64,000 bases of DNA from Streptomyces sp. ERV7 (GTDB lineage: Bacteria > Actinomycetota > Actinomycetes > Streptomycetales > Streptomycetaceae). The stretch covers positions 1 through 64,000 of the forward strand of contig NZ_LYOY01000029.1 in the NCBI RefSeq assembly GCF_001653515.1, in the 5' to 3' direction. The position numbers and the translations under genes were made by a program. Positions 32,631-43,286 of this stretch are shown here, piece after piece. The notes beneath the pieces were generated by a model, which worked only from the letters and a program-made list of their open reading frames with translations, did no database searches and was not told the origin of the DNA. Positions within the stretch are counted from its first letter, which is position 1; every line of letters starts with the position of its first letter.

Positions 32631-33659
32631 TCATATCCGGCCCGCCTTGCGCTCGGTGACCAGCAGCCACAGCAGATAGACGCCGCCGATCACGCCGGTC
32701 ACCACGCCCACCGGCAGCTTGCTCTCGCCGAACAGCCGCTGGGAGGCCCAGTCGGCGGTGACGAGCAGGGTCGCGCCCATACAGCCGGAGGCCAGGATGT
32801 TGGGCCCGGTGGCCCGGGTGAGGCGGCGGGCGAGCTGCGGCGAGGTCAGCGCGACGAAGGAGATCGGCCCGGCCGCCGCGGTCCCGGCGGCGTTGAGGAG
32901 CACGGCGGCGAGCATCAGTACGGTACGGGTCCGCTGGACAGGCACACCGAGCGCGTACGCCGCGTCGTCGCCCATCTCCAGCATCCGCAGCGGCCGCCCG
33001 TACACGAGGATCACCGGCAGCAGCACCGCGAACAGCGCGAGCAGCGGCCACACCTGCGCCCAGTCCCGCCCGTCGAGCGAGCCGGTCAGCCACACCATGG
33101 CCCGGGTCGCGTCGACCAGCTGGGCCTTGGTGAGCAGGTACTGGATGCAGGCGGTGAGCATCGCGGCGGCACCGATGCCGACGAGCACCAGGCGGTAGCC
33201 GTGCACGCCCTTCTTCCAGGCGAGCAGATAGACCGCGACGCCGGTCGCGAGCCCGCCGATCAGGGCGCCGGCCGCGACCTGGGTGGCGCTGCCCCCGAAC
33301 CAGACGATGACGACGAGGGCGCCCACGGACGAGCCCTGGCCGAAGCCGATGATGTCCGGGCTGCCCAGCGGATTGCGGGAGATGGACTGGAAGACCGCGC
33401 CCGAGACGCCGAACGCGGCGCCCACGAGCAGCCCGACGAGCACCCGGGGCAGCCGCAGCTCGTTGACGATGAAGTCCTGCTGGGCGGTGCCGGAGCCGAA
33501 GAGCGTACGGACGACGTCGAGCGGCGCGATGTCGAAGTCGCCGCTGCCGACGAGGACCACGCCCGCGGTGAGCGCCGCGGCCAGCAGCGCCACGACCGCG
33601 ACCAGCGAGCGGGTGTCGGCCCGGAACGAGTAACCCCCGGGCGTGCGTACGGCCTTCAC
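32631..33659 (-). CDS. FecCD-type siderophore permease (second subunit), 342 aa
   Basis: A membrane subunit of the BtuCD/FecCD family with about nine or ten hydrophobic segments. Family motifs include LRLPRVLVGLLVGAAFGVSG, NPLGSPDIIGFGQG and AGPISFVALTSPQLARRL, the coupling helix that contacts the ATPase. The start is GTG 33659, overlapping the stop of the first permease by 4 nt, with GAGG 11 nt upstream. It pairs with the preceding permease to form a heterodimeric channel. Confidence 0.94.
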   Translation of the reverse strand: MKAVRTPGGYSFRADTRSLVAVVALLAAALTAGVVLVGSGDFDIAPLDVVRTLFGSGTAQQDFIVNELRLPRVLVGLLVGAAFGVSGAVFQSISRNPLGSPDIIGFGQGSSVGALVVIVWFGGSATQVAAGALIGGLATGVAVYLLAWKKGVHGYRLVLVGIGAAAMLTACIQYLLTKAQLVDATRAMVWLTGSLDGRDWAQVWPLLALFAVLLPVILVYGRPLRMLEMGDDAAYALGVPVQRTRTVLMLAAVLLNAAGTAAAGPISFVALTSPQLARRLTRATGPNILASGCMGATLLVTADWASQRLFGESKLPVGVVTGVIGGVYLLWLLVTERKAGRI

Positions 33660-34714
33660 AGCTGAGCCATCCTCTTGCGGCGGACGAGAAAGATGAACAC
33701 GGGCCCGCCGATGAGCGCCGTGACGATGCCGACCTGGAGCTCGGAGGGCCGGGTGATCACCCTGCCGATCACATCGGAGCCGAGCAGCAGCACGGGTGAG
33801 AGGACGGCCGCGTACGGCAGGATCCAGCGCATGTCGGGCCCGGTGATGGCCCGGACGAGGTGCGGGACCATCAGTCCGATGAAGACGATCGGCCCGCAGG
33901 CGGCGGTCGCGGCCCCGCACAGCAGGGTGACGGTGACCATCGACAGGACGCGGGTCCGGGTGAGGTGGGCGCCCAGGGCGCGGGCGGTGTCGTCGCCCAG
34001 GGCCATCGCGTTGAGCGGCCGGGCGATCAGCGCGGCGAGCACCAGACCGGCCAGCACGAACGGCGCGATCTCGGTGACGGTGTCCGCGTTGGCGGAGGCC
34101 AGCGAGCCGACCGACCAGAACCGCACCCGGTCGAGCGCGGCCGAGTCCAACAGTTGCACGGCGTTGACGTAGCCGTAGAGCGCGGCCGTGGCGGCCGTCC
34201 CCGCGAGCGCCAGCCGGACCGGGGTGGCGGCGCGGCTGCCGCCCAGGACGTAGACGAGCGCCGAGACGAGCGCGGCTCCGGCGAAGGCGAACCAGACATA
34301 GCCGGTCAGGCTGGTGACGCCGAAGAAGCTGATCGCCGAGACCACGGCGGCCGACGCGCCCGCGCTGACGCCGAGGATGCCGGGCTCGGCCAGCGGGTTG
34401 CGGGTGAGCGCCTGCATCACCGCGCCGGAGACGCCGAGCGCGGCCCCGACGAGCAGCCCGAGCAGGGTGCGGGGCACCCGGGTGTCGTGGACGATGACGT
34501 CGTCGGTGGTGCCGGAGTAGTGGAACAGCCCGTGCCAGACGTCCGCGAGCGGGATCTGTTTGGCGCCGACCGCGATGCTCGCGAGGGCCACCAGGGCCAG
34601 GACCCCGACGGCCGCGAGCAGTCCGGCGGCCCGCAGGGCGTGCCGCCGGGCGGTCGGGGTCGGGGGCGCGGGAGCGGTCTCCGCGTTCGGCTTGGAAGGG
34701 CTGTCTACCAACAC
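33656..34714 (-). CDS. FecCD-type siderophore permease (first subunit), 352 aa
   Basis: The first gene of the siderophore import operon. Hydrophobic helices run from about residue 28. Motifs are TRVPRTLLGLLVGAALGVSG, NPLAEPGILGVSAGA and GPIVFIGLMVPHLVRA. The start is GTG 34714. No Shine-Dalgarno is visible, and the iron box ends only 5 bp upstream. On the minus strand a TAACCT lies at -13 to -8 from the GTG, so the mRNA may be leaderless, by inference. Iron repression is indicated by the box. Confidence 0.93.
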   Translation of the reverse strand: MLVDSPSKPNAETAPAPPTPTARRHALRAAGLLAAVGVLALVALASIAVGAKQIPLADVWHGLFHYSGTTDDVIVHDTRVPRTLLGLLVGAALGVSGAVMQALTRNPLAEPGILGVSAGASAAVVSAISFFGVTSLTGYVWFAFAGAALVSALVYVLGGSRAATPVRLALAGTAATAALYGYVNAVQLLDSAALDRVRFWSVGSLASANADTVTEIAPFVLAGLVLAALIARPLNAMALGDDTARALGAHLTRTRVLSMVTVTLLCGAATAACGPIVFIGLMVPHLVRAITGPDMRWILPYAAVLSPVLLLGSDVIGRVITRPSELQVGIVTALIGGPVFIFLVRRKRMAQL

Positions 34715-34719
34715 GAAAG

Positions 34720-34738
34720 TTAGGTTAGCCTACCCTGC
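34720..34738. promoter_or_regulatory. Iron box (DmdR1/IdeR/DtxR-type operator)
   Basis: TTAGGTTAGCCTACCCTGC agrees with the actinobacterial iron-box consensus TTAGGTTAGGCTAACCTAA at 15 of 19 positions. It lies directly in front of the siderophore permease operon and overlaps its probable -10 region, fitting Fe2+-dependent repression. Confidence 0.85.
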
Positions 34739-34833
34739 TAACCACTCGACGGGGCCCTTGATCGCGCATGAGGCCCTCTGTCATGCATAACGCTCACCGC
34801 CCGCGAGCGCCTCCCGGCCCCCGAGCGCGCCGC

Positions 34834-35862
34834 TCACAGCCCCAGCCGGCCCAGCACCTTCCCCGCGTCCAGCTCACACACACCCTCACCCGCATGCGTC
34901 CAGGCCGCCGCGCACAGCGCCCGCAGCCCGTCCAGCGGCTCACCCTCGCCGTCCAGGGCGAACTCCCCGTCGCGTACGGCCGCCGTCCACCCGCCGCACC
35001 CGAACTCACCGTCATTTTCAGCCACTTCCGGCTGGCCGGTCAGCATCCCCCGCAGATCCGCGTCCACGAACGTCGGCCGGTGCTCGGGCCGGGCGGACAG
35101 CAGCTGGGCGCCGTCGGTCACCCCGGTGAGGACGAGCAGCGAGTCCACGCCTCCGTTGAACGCGCCCTCGATGTCCGTGTCCAGGCGGTCCCCCACCACC
35201 AGCGGCCTGCGCGCCCCCGTCCGCAGGACCGTCTCCCGGTGCATCGGGGGCAGCGGCTTCCCCGCCACCTGCGGCTCGGCGCCGGTCGCGATCCGCACCA
35301 CCTCCACCGCCGCCCCGTTGCCCGGCGCGATACCGCGCCCGCTCGGGATCGTCAGATCGGTGTTGGACGCGAACCACGGCACCCCGGCCGCGATCGCGTA
35401 GGACGCCTCGGCGAACCTGCCCCAGGCCAGGTCGGGCCCGCCGTACCCCTGCACCACCGCCGCCGGGCCGTCCTCGGCCGACTCCACCGGCACCAGACCG
35501 CGCTCGCGCAGCGCCACCCGCAGCCCCTCGCCGCCGATCACCAGCACCCGCGAACCCTGCGGCACCTGCTCGGAGATCAGCCGCGCCACGGCCTGCGCCG
35601 AAGTGATCACATCGCCGGACTCGGCCGGCACCCCGAGCTCCGTGAGGTGCGCCGCCACCGCGTCCGGCGTCCGCAGCGCGTTGTTGGTCACGTACGCCAG
35701 GTGCATCCCGCCCTCACGCGCCGTGCCCAGCGAGCCGACGGCGTGCTCGATCGCCTCGCCGCCCGCGTACACCACCCCGTCAAGATCCAGCAGAGCCGTG
35801 TCGTACGCCTCGCTCAGCGCCCGCGCGCTGCCGCTCGGCCGGGTCCTGCTCGGCTGGCTCAT
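34834..35862 (-). CDS. HAD-superfamily (NagD-like) phosphatase, 342 aa
   Basis: A HAD hydrolase of subclass IIA. Motif I is LLDLDGVVYAG (about residue 23), motif II is in YVTNNALRTP, and the C-terminal motif is VVGDRLDTDIEGA. The start is ATG 35862, with GAGGAG 9 nt upstream; ATG 35868 is too close to it. It corresponds to mycobacterial Rv1692, a phosphatase in the same cluster position between the TPR gene and tlyA. It is divergent from the DUF1015 gene, with about 72 bp between the starts. Confidence 0.9.
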   Translation of the reverse strand: MSQPSRTRPSGSARALSEAYDTALLDLDGVVYAGGEAIEHAVGSLGTAREGGMHLAYVTNNALRTPDAVAAHLTELGVPAESGDVITSAQAVARLISEQVPQGSRVLVIGGEGLRVALRERGLVPVESAEDGPAAVVQGYGGPDLAWGRFAEASYAIAAGVPWFASNTDLTIPSGRGIAPGNGAAVEVVRIATGAEPQVAGKPLPPMHRETVLRTGARRPLVVGDRLDTDIEGAFNGGVDSLLVLTGVTDGAQLLSARPEHRPTFVDADLRGMLTGQPEVAENDGEFGCGGWTAAVRDGEFALDGEGEPLDGLRALCAAAWTHAGEGVCELDAGKVLGRLGL

Positions 35863-35934
35863 CCTCATCCACTCCTCGCTCGATGCTCTCCCCCCGATCA
35901 TCGCGCATGCCCGCACCCCACTTACCATGCACCA

Positions 35935-37233
35935 ATGACCACAACTGGGCGTACGGACGACGGGCTGCGCCTGATCCCCTTCCGAGGGCTGCGCTACGTA
36001 CCCGAGCGCGTCGGCAGCCTCGCGGCCGTGACCTCCCCGCCGTACGACGTGGTGGTGCGGCCGGACGGGCTCCTGCACCTGGAGTCGGCGGACCCGTACA
36101 ACATCGTCCGGCTGATCCTGCCGCAGGCCGCCACGCCCAGGGCGCGGCACCAGCAGGCCGCGCTCACCCTCGACGACTGGCTCTCGGAGGGCGTCCTCGC
36201 CCCCGATCCGGAGCCCGCGCTGTACGTGTACGAGCAGCACGACGGCGGACTCCTCCAGCGCGGCCTCATCGGGGCGCTGGCCCTCTCGGAGCCCTCCGAG
36301 GGCGTGGTGCTGCCGCACGAGGACGTGATGCCGCACGTCGTGGAGGACCGCGCCGACCTGATGCGGACGACGGCCGCGCACTTCGAACCGCTGCTCCTGA
36401 CCTACCACGGCGACACGGGCGCCAACGGGAGCACGCCGACGGGCGCGGGCGCGGTCATCGAGCGCACGGCCCGCCGCGAGCCGCTGCTCGCCACGACCAC
36501 CGAGGACGGCTACAGCCACCGGCTGTGGGCGGTCACGGACCCCGCCGACCTCGCCGAGATCCAGTCGGACCTCGCCCACCACCAGGCGGTGATCGCCGAC
36601 GGCCACCACCGCTGGGCGACCTATCTGCGGCTGCGCTCGGAGCAGTCGGCGCCCGGCCCCTGGGACTTCGGCCTGGTCCTGCTCGTCGACACGGCCCGCT
36701 ATCCGCTGCGGGTACGCGCCATCCACCGGCTGCTGCACCGGCTTCCGGTCAGCGACGCCCTGGCCGCAGTGGCCGAAACAGATGCCTTCCGCGTCCGTAC
36801 GCTCGCGGTTCCGCTGCCCGACGCGCTCGACGTCCTCGCGGAGGCGAGCAGCGCGGGCAACGCGTTCCTGCTGGCCGGCGACGGGCACTTCCATCTGCTC
36901 GACCGCCCCGACCCGGACCTGCTCGCCCGTACCGTCCGCACGGACCGCCCGCAGGCCTGGCGCGAACTGGACGCCACCGTGCTCCACTCCACGCTCCTGG
37001 ACCACGTCTGGCGCATCCCGGACGCGCCCGAGGACATCATGTACATCCACGACACGGCGGCCGCCGTCGAACAGGCGGAACGGCGCGGCGGCACGGCGGT
37101 GCTGATGCATCCCGTACGCGAGGACGTCGTCCGCGACCTGGCCCGCCAGGGCGTCACGATGCCCCGCAAGTCGACGTCCTTCGGCCCCAAGCCGGCGACG
37201 GGCCTGGTGCTGCGGAGCCTCACGGTGAACTGA
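35935..37233 (+). CDS. DUF1015 family protein, 432 aa
   Basis: Matches DUF1015. The early motif is VTSPPYDVV with NIVRLILP. The central part has VIADGHHRWATYL, and the C-terminus DTAAAVEQAE and LMHPVREDVV. Members are about 400-430 aa and of uncharacterised function, sometimes linked to kinase-like activities on sugars or serine. The start is ATG 35935. It converges on the TPR gene across a 40-bp perfect palindrome. Confidence 0.85.
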   Translation: MTTTGRTDDGLRLIPFRGLRYVPERVGSLAAVTSPPYDVVVRPDGLLHLESADPYNIVRLILPQAATPRARHQQAALTLDDWLSEGVLAPDPEPALYVYEQHDGGLLQRGLIGALALSEPSEGVVLPHEDVMPHVVEDRADLMRTTAAHFEPLLLTYHGDTGANGSTPTGAGAVIERTARREPLLATTTEDGYSHRLWAVTDPADLAEIQSDLAHHQAVIADGHHRWATYLRLRSEQSAPGPWDFGLVLLVDTARYPLRVRAIHRLLHRLPVSDALAAVAETDAFRVRTLAVPLPDALDVLAEASSAGNAFLLAGDGHFHLLDRPDPDLLARTVRTDRPQAWRELDATVLHSTLLDHVWRIPDAPEDIMYIHDTAAAVEQAERRGGTAVLMHPVREDVVRDLARQGVTMPRKSTSFGPKPATGLVLRSLTVN

Positions 37234-37250
37234 GCGGTAGCAGCACATAC

Positions 37251-37290
37251 GAGAAAGGGCGGCACCCCGGCCGGGGTGCCGCCCTTTCTC
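37251..37290. terminator. Bidirectional terminator, 40-bp perfect palindrome
   Basis: GAGAAAGGGCGGCACCCCGG is followed immediately by its exact reverse complement. It is flanked by the converging stops of the DUF1015 and TPR genes. The A-run on one side and U-run on the other suit termination in both directions. Confidence 0.85.
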
Positions 37291-37311
37291 AACTCAACTG
37301 CCTACAGGGGC

Positions 37312-39017
<1,706 letters not shown>

Positions 39018-39071
39018 GTGTTAAGCACGCCGCCAGCGTTCGTCCTGAGCCAGGATCAAACTCTCCATGAA
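39018..39071 (-). rRNA. 16S rRNA gene, 5'-terminal ~50 nt only
   Basis: The minus strand reads AGAGTTTGATCCTGGCTCAG (39064-39045), the universal 5' segment of 16S rRNA. It continues with the actinobacterial GACGAACGCTGGCGGCGTGC and ends at CTTAACAC. The next 16S bases should be ATGCAAGTCG, but the sequence changes at 39017 to TPR-gene repeat sequence. The remaining ~1.5 kb of 16S, and all of 23S and 5S, are absent. Confidence 0.95.
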
Positions 39072-39560
39072 TGTTTACCGGTAATCCGGTGCACACACAC
39101 GAAAGAGCGGAACGAACCAGTCGGAATAAGACCAGTCGTCCTCAGCGTCCTCGCTGTGTTGTTGCCACCCGCAAGCGGATGGACTTTTCAAAGGAACCTC
39201 CAACCCGCCATCACTGGCAGGCCGGGGTTGTCAATCTGGCGTTGACTTTTGGCACGCTGTTGAGTTCTCAAGGTACGGACGCTTCCTTTGTTCCCGTTTC
39301 CGGGCCCTCCGGGCGCTTCCTTCGTTTCCGACTCTATCAGACTCTTTCGTGTCCGATTCCCGGTCGGCGGGATTTGCTTTCAGGGTTTTCGCTTTCGCGG
39401 TTTCCCTTTCGGCGTGGTCACTACTTTAGCTGATTTCCCGGGCGGCTCATAATCGAGCCACTGAATCCGAATTCCGGCATGCCGAAACAAGGACCCGTTG
39501 GGGTCAGTCGTAGGTAGTGGGTGGCCGCTTCGGGTTGCTGAACAGCAGGGCCCGTCTCAA
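39072..39560 (-). promoter_or_regulatory. rRNA operon leader and promoter region
   Basis: This ~490-bp AT-richer region precedes the 16S stub. It includes the actinobacterial pre-16S leader element CTTGAGAACTCAACAGCGTG (39272-39253), followed by sequence rich in TCAACGCC and TTGACAACCCCGGCC. Further upstream are short purine-rich tracts and -10-like elements (TAGAGT near 39340, TAAAGT near 39428), consistent with multiple tandem rrn promoters. No protein gene is credible here. Confidence 0.8.
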
Positions 39561-39597
39561 GCGGCTCGGGCTACGTTAGGCCTCCGGCAAGGCCGAG

Positions 39598-40239
39598 TCA
39601 AGTTGCGCGTCGGCGTGGCTGGTGCGGCCGGTACGGACTGACTGTCGGGTCGTCAGAGATCCAGAACCGCCAGGGATGTGGGGCGCCCTCGCCGCCCACG
39701 CCGGTGCGCGGTCCGCTGCGTACCAGGTCGGTGGGTGGCGGGGTCCCCGTAAGTACGGAGAGGGGCGCGTCCGTGCCGGTGCAGACGTCCGTGCCGTCGA
39801 GGGCCCGGTCGACGTCGAGGGCCGTGGCCAGCCGGGCCGGGCCTTTGGCCAGTTCCTTGTCATTTCGGGCCGAGATTCGACGTTTACGCGCGAGCTCCGC
39901 GCCTACCTGGATCTCTCCCGCCCGCAGCAGCACCCCGCTCGCCGCACCCTCCGGGCCGCACACCACGTTCAGGCAGTGCCACATCCCGTACGTGAAGTAG
40001 ACGTACGCGTGGCCGGGCGGGCCGAACATCACGCCGTTGCGGGCCGTGCGGCCGCGGAAGGCGTGCGACCCGGGGTCGTTCGCGCCGTCGTACGCCTCCA
40101 CCTCCGTGAGCCTCAGCTCGACCGGGCCCTCGGCGGTGAGGCGCACGAGGGTGCGGCCGAGGAGGTCGGGGGCGACCTCCAGGACAGGGCGGTCGAAGAA
40201 TCCGCGAGGCAGTGGCGTACGTTCGGGGGCCGCGATCAT
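39598..40239 (-). CDS. DNA-3-methyladenine glycosylase (AAG/MPG family), 213 aa
   Basis: Excises alkylated purines in base excision repair. The family features are [29 protein letters not shown] with the catalytic Glu, and [16 protein letters not shown]. The later [15 protein letters not shown] is also conserved. The start is ATG 40239. It lies upstream of the rRNA promoter region and corresponds to mycobacterial Rv1688 (mpg) in the tyrS-linked cluster. Confidence 0.95.
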   Translation of the reverse strand: MIAAPERTPLPRGFFDRPVLEVAPDLLGRTLVRLTAEGPVELRLTEVEAYDGANDPGSHAFRGRTARNGVMFGPPGHAYVYFTYGMWHCLNVVCGPEGAASGVLLRAGEIQVGAELARKRRISARNDKELAKGPARLATALDVDRALDGTDVCTGTDAPLSVLTGTPPPTDLVRSGPRTGVGGEGAPHPWRFWISDDPTVSPYRPHQPRRRAT

Positions 40240-40324
40240 GGCGTCCGAGGGTACCGGCTGGGGGGACGGAACCGGAGGCCGTGGTTTTGCGTTTAGTGGG
40301 GGCAGGATCTATGGAGGGAACAGC

Positions 40325-41107
40325 ATGGGATTCAAGCGTCTGCTTGCGAGTCTGGGTGCCGGTGGCGCTTCGGTGGAGACCGAGCTGACCGAGGCGAACG
40401 TGGTGCCGGGCGGTTTCGTCCAGGGCGAGGTGCGGATCCAGGGCGGATCCGTGGACCAGATGATCGAGGGTCTCTCGGTCGGGCTCCAGGCACGTGTCGA
40501 GGTCGAGGGCGGTGACCACGAGGCCAAGCAGGACATCGAGTTCACCAAGCTGCGGCTCGGCGGCGCGTTCGAGGTGAAGGCGGGCGCGGTGCACGTGGTG
40601 CCGTTCGGCCTGGAGATTCCGTGGGAGACGCCGGTCACGACGGTCGACGGTCAGCCGCTGCGCGGGATGCACATCGGGGTGACGACGGAGCTGGAGATCG
40701 CGCGCGCCGTGGACTCGGGTGACCTGGACCCGATCAACGTGCACCCGCTGCCGGCGCAGCAGGCGATCCTCAACGCCTTCATCCAGCTGGGCTTCCGCTT
40801 CAAGAGCGCGGACATGGAGCGCGGCCACATCCGCGGCACGCGCCAGCGGCTGCCGTTCTACCAGGAGATCGAGTTCTACGCGCCGTCGGAGTACCGCGGC
40901 CTCAACCAGGTGGAGCTGACCTTCGTCGCGGACGACCGCGCGATGGACGTGGTCCTGGAGATGGACAAGAAGCCGGGGCTGTTCAGCGAGGGCAGCGACT
41001 CGTACCGCTCCTTCCAGGTGGGTCTGCACGACTACCAGGGGACTGACTGGGCGGCGTATCTGCACCAGTGGCTGGCGGAGGTCGGCGGCCGGCGCAACTG
41101 GTTCTAG
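40325..41107 (+). CDS. SpoOM family protein, 260 aa
   Basis: An arrestin-like sporulation-control protein (SpoOM/Spo0M). The beginning is typical: [20 protein letters not shown]. Next come [16 protein letters not shown] and [13 protein letters not shown]. The C-terminal region has [20 protein letters not shown] sequence and ends with a helical [11 protein letters not shown] segment. The start ATG 40325 has GGAGGG 6 nt upstream. In Bacillus Spo0M affects sporulation and cell shape; the Streptomyces role is unclear. It is divergent from the glycosylase. Confidence 0.9.
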   Translation: MGFKRLLASLGAGGASVETELTEANVVPGGFVQGEVRIQGGSVDQMIEGLSVGLQARVEVEGGDHEAKQDIEFTKLRLGGAFEVKAGAVHVVPFGLEIPWETPVTTVDGQPLRGMHIGVTTELEIARAVDSGDLDPINVHPLPAQQAILNAFIQLGFRFKSADMERGHIRGTRQRLPFYQEIEFYAPSEYRGLNQVELTFVADDRAMDVVLEMDKKPGLFSEGSDSYRSFQVGLHDYQGTDWAAYLHQWLAEVGGRRNWF

Positions 41108-41163
41108 GCTCGGCCCCGATCCCTGGATACCGATCTGCTGGATACCGATCAGGAGGTGCTCGC

Positions 41164-41700
41164 GTGAGCGAGCTCAAGAGGCCGCCGCTCCCCCATGACT
41201 TCCACCCCGAGGTGCCCTCGTTCACCGTGGTGAGCGAGGACGTCCAGGAGGGTGCGCCGCTGCAGGACGCGCAGGTGTACGCGGCCGGGAACACCTCTCC
41301 CCACCTTCGGTGGGAGGGGTTCCCGGCGGACACCGAGAGCTTCGCGGTGACCTGCTTCGACCCGGACGCGCCCACGGGCAGCGGGTTCTGGCACTGGGTG
41401 GTGTTCGACATCCCGGCGTCGGTGACCGAGCTGCCGGTCGGCGCGGGCAGCGGGAAGTTCGAGGGTCTGCCGGCCGGGGCGGTCCAGGTCCGCAATGACT
41501 ACGGGTCGAAGGACTTCGGCGGGGCGGCTCCGCCGGCCGGGGAGTCCCACCGCTATGTCTTCACCGTGTACGCGGTGGATTCCGCGAAGCTGGGGCCGGA
41601 CGCGGAGGCGTCGCCCGCCGTGGTCGGATTCCATCTGCGGTTCCACACTCTGGCACGCGCACAGCTGATCGGTACGTACACCGGTCCCTCGAACAGCTGA
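41164..41700 (+). CDS. PEBP/YbhB-YbcL family protein, 178 aa
   Basis: A phosphatidylethanolamine-binding-protein-like fold. The ligand-pocket motifs are [19 protein letters not shown] (about residue 72) and a later [14 protein letters not shown]. The start is GTG 41164 with AGGAGGT 6 nt upstream. A 13-bp direct repeat (CTGGATACCGATC) lies in the 56-bp gap after the SpoOM gene. It ends at an intrinsic terminator. Function in bacteria is poorly defined. Confidence 0.9.
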   Translation: MSELKRPPLPHDFHPEVPSFTVVSEDVQEGAPLQDAQVYAAGNTSPHLRWEGFPADTESFAVTCFDPDAPTGSGFWHWVVFDIPASVTELPVGAGSGKFEGLPAGAVQVRNDYGSKDFGGAAPPAGESHRYVFTVYAVDSAKLGPDAEASPAVVGFHLRFHTLARAQLIGTYTGPSNS

Positions 41701-41731
41701 CTCCGGGTAGCTGATCGTTCCTTCATTGTTT

Positions 41732-41771
41732 GCCCTGCTCTGGTCTTGGAGAGATCAGAGCAGGGCATTTT
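41732..41771 (+). terminator. Intrinsic terminator with U-tract
   Basis: Stem GCCCTGCTCTG / CAGAGCAGGGC, with inner pairing through TGGTCT/AGATCA, followed by ATTTTT. It lies 32 bp after the PEBP stop. A canonical U-tract is uncommon in this GC-rich genome. Confidence 0.88.
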
Positions 41772-41857
41772 TAATGCGTTGTCCGTCGTGGCCGGCCCGG
41801 CCAGAGTTGATCCAAGCCCGCCAGGGGGTGGGCCGGCACTACGCGGAGGTGGGCATG

Positions 41858-42364
41858 ATGCGGGACACGCTGGTACTGAACGCGAGCTTCGAGCCGCTCT
41901 CGACGGTCACTCTCAACCGTGCGGTCGTGCTGATCCTCCAGGACAAGGCCGTCGTCGAGCAGGAGCATCCCGAGCTCAGGATGCGGGCCGCCGCGGTCGA
42001 GATACCGGTGCCGCGGGTGATCAGACTCTGCCGGTACGTACGGGTGCCCTTCCGAAGACAGGCTCCGTGGTCGAGAAAGGGGGTGCTGGTCCGGGACCAG
42101 CACCGGTGCGCGTACTGCGGGCGGCGCGCGACGACCGTGGACCACGTGGTGCCGCGGGCCCAGGGCGGGCGCGACAGCTGGCTCAACACGGTGGCGTCCT
42201 GCGCCGAGGACAACCACCGCAAGGCGGACCGGACGCCGGACGAGGCGGGGATGCCGCTGCTGCGTGAGCCGTTCGTGCCGTCGCCCGCTGATGCGATGCT
42301 GCTGGCCATGGCCGCCGGGGATCGCTCCGCTCTGCCCGAGTGGCTGGCTCGGGGGGCGGCGTAA
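41858..42364 (+). CDS. HNH endonuclease, 168 aa
   Basis: An HNH nuclease of the type common and multicopy in actinobacteria. The N-terminal domain is TLVLNASFEPLSTVTLNRAV. The zinc/HNH module is HRCAYCGRRATTVDHVVPRA, then WLNTVASCAEDNHRKADR, with paired Cys and the D-H-V-x-P active-site core. ATG 41858 follows GGAGG; an ATG at 41855 directly precedes it. The biological role is unknown, and no methylase or phage gene is near. Confidence 0.88.
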   Translation: MRDTLVLNASFEPLSTVTLNRAVVLILQDKAVVEQEHPELRMRAAAVEIPVPRVIRLCRYVRVPFRRQAPWSRKGVLVRDQHRCAYCGRRATTVDHVVPRAQGGRDSWLNTVASCAEDNHRKADRTPDEAGMPLLREPFVPSPADAMLLAMAAGDRSALPEWLARGAA

Positions 42365-42370
42365 CGGTGT

Positions 42371-42417
42371 GTGGAGAAGGGGGCCCATCGCGAAAGCGGT
42401 GGGCCCCCTTCTCCACA
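42371..42417. terminator. Bidirectional terminator with GAAA tetraloop
   Basis: A 17-bp perfect outer stem GTGGAGAAGGGGGCCCA / TGGGCCCCCTTCTCCAC, plus an inner TCGC/GCGG pairing closed by a GAAA tetraloop. It sits between the converging stops of the HNH and TauE genes. Confidence 0.85.
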
Positions 42418-42419
42418 TC

Positions 42420-43193
42420 TCAGCGCAGCACCAGCTGAACGATCGCCACCACGCCGACCGCGATGATCACCCCTCGGAGCACCGCGGGCTTCAGGCGGCG
42501 GCCCACCTTGGCGCCGATCTGGCCGCCCAGGGTCGAGCCGACCGCGATGAGCAGCACGGCGGTCCAGTCGAAGTCGGCGACGAAGAGGAAGAAGACCGCG
42601 GCGACCCCGTTGACCAGGGCCGCGAGGATGTTCTTGACCGCGTTGATCCGCTGCAGGCTCTCGGGGAGCAGCAGGCCCATCAGGGAGAGGTAGAGGACGC
42701 CCTGGGCCGCGCCGAAGTAGCCCCCGTACACACTGGCGAGGAAGAGGCCGACGAGCAGGACGGGGCCGCCGTCGGGGTGGGCCTGGGTGCCGGTGGCCTC
42801 GCGGTGGCGCTTGACGGCGGCGGCGATGCGCGGCTGGAACAGGACGAGCAGCAGCGCGAGGCCGACCAGTACGGGGACGATCGCGTCGAACGCGTCGGAC
42901 GGCAGCGCGAGCAGCAGGATCGCGCCGAGCAGCCCGCCGAGCAGGCCGGTGGAGGCGAGGCGGACGATGCGGCGGGTCTGGCCGCGCAGTTCGCGGCGGT
43001 AGCCGATGGCTCCGCTGATGGAGCCGGAGACCAGACCGAGGGTGTTGGACACGTTCGCCGTGATCGGCGGGAGACCGGTGGCCAGCAGCACGGGGAAGGT
43101 GATCAGGGTGCCTGAGCCGACGATCGTGTTGATGGTGCCGGCGCCGATGCCGGCCGCGAAGATCGCGAGTGCTTCCCAGATGGACAACGCCAT
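42420..43193 (-). CDS. TauE/SafE family membrane permease, 257 aa
   Basis: A sulfite/organosulfonate exporter-type (DUF81) protein with about eight hydrophobic helices. The two family halves are visible: GIGAGTINTIVGSGTLITFP then LPPITANVSNTLGL in the first, and YGGYFGAAQGVLYLSLMGL then LQRINAVKNILAALVNG in the second. The start is ATG 43193, but AAGGAG directly abuts it. A TTG two codons later (43187) would be better spaced, so the start is uncertain. The substrate is unknown. Confidence 0.9.
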   Translation of the reverse strand: MALSIWEALAIFAAGIGAGTINTIVGSGTLITFPVLLATGLPPITANVSNTLGLVSGSISGAIGYRRELRGQTRRIVRLASTGLLGGLLGAILLLALPSDAFDAIVPVLVGLALLLVLFQPRIAAAVKRHREATGTQAHPDGGPVLLVGLFLASVYGGYFGAAQGVLYLSLMGLLLPESLQRINAVKNILAALVNGVAAVFFLFVADFDWTAVLLIAVGSTLGGQIGAKVGRRLKPAVLRGVIIAVGVVAIVQLVLR

Positions 43194-43286
43194 CTCCTTA
43201 CACAATCAGTGAGACGCCTCCCCGCCATGGAGGTCGAGGGGCCGCACTGATCATGCACGGATGGTGTACGACGCAGTCAACTGGTG

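Noticed and set aside
41858..42364. HNH endonuclease as part of a restriction or mobile system
   Set aside because: It has no methylase, homing intron, phage or integrase neighbours. Such HNH proteins are scattered in actinobacterial core genomes.
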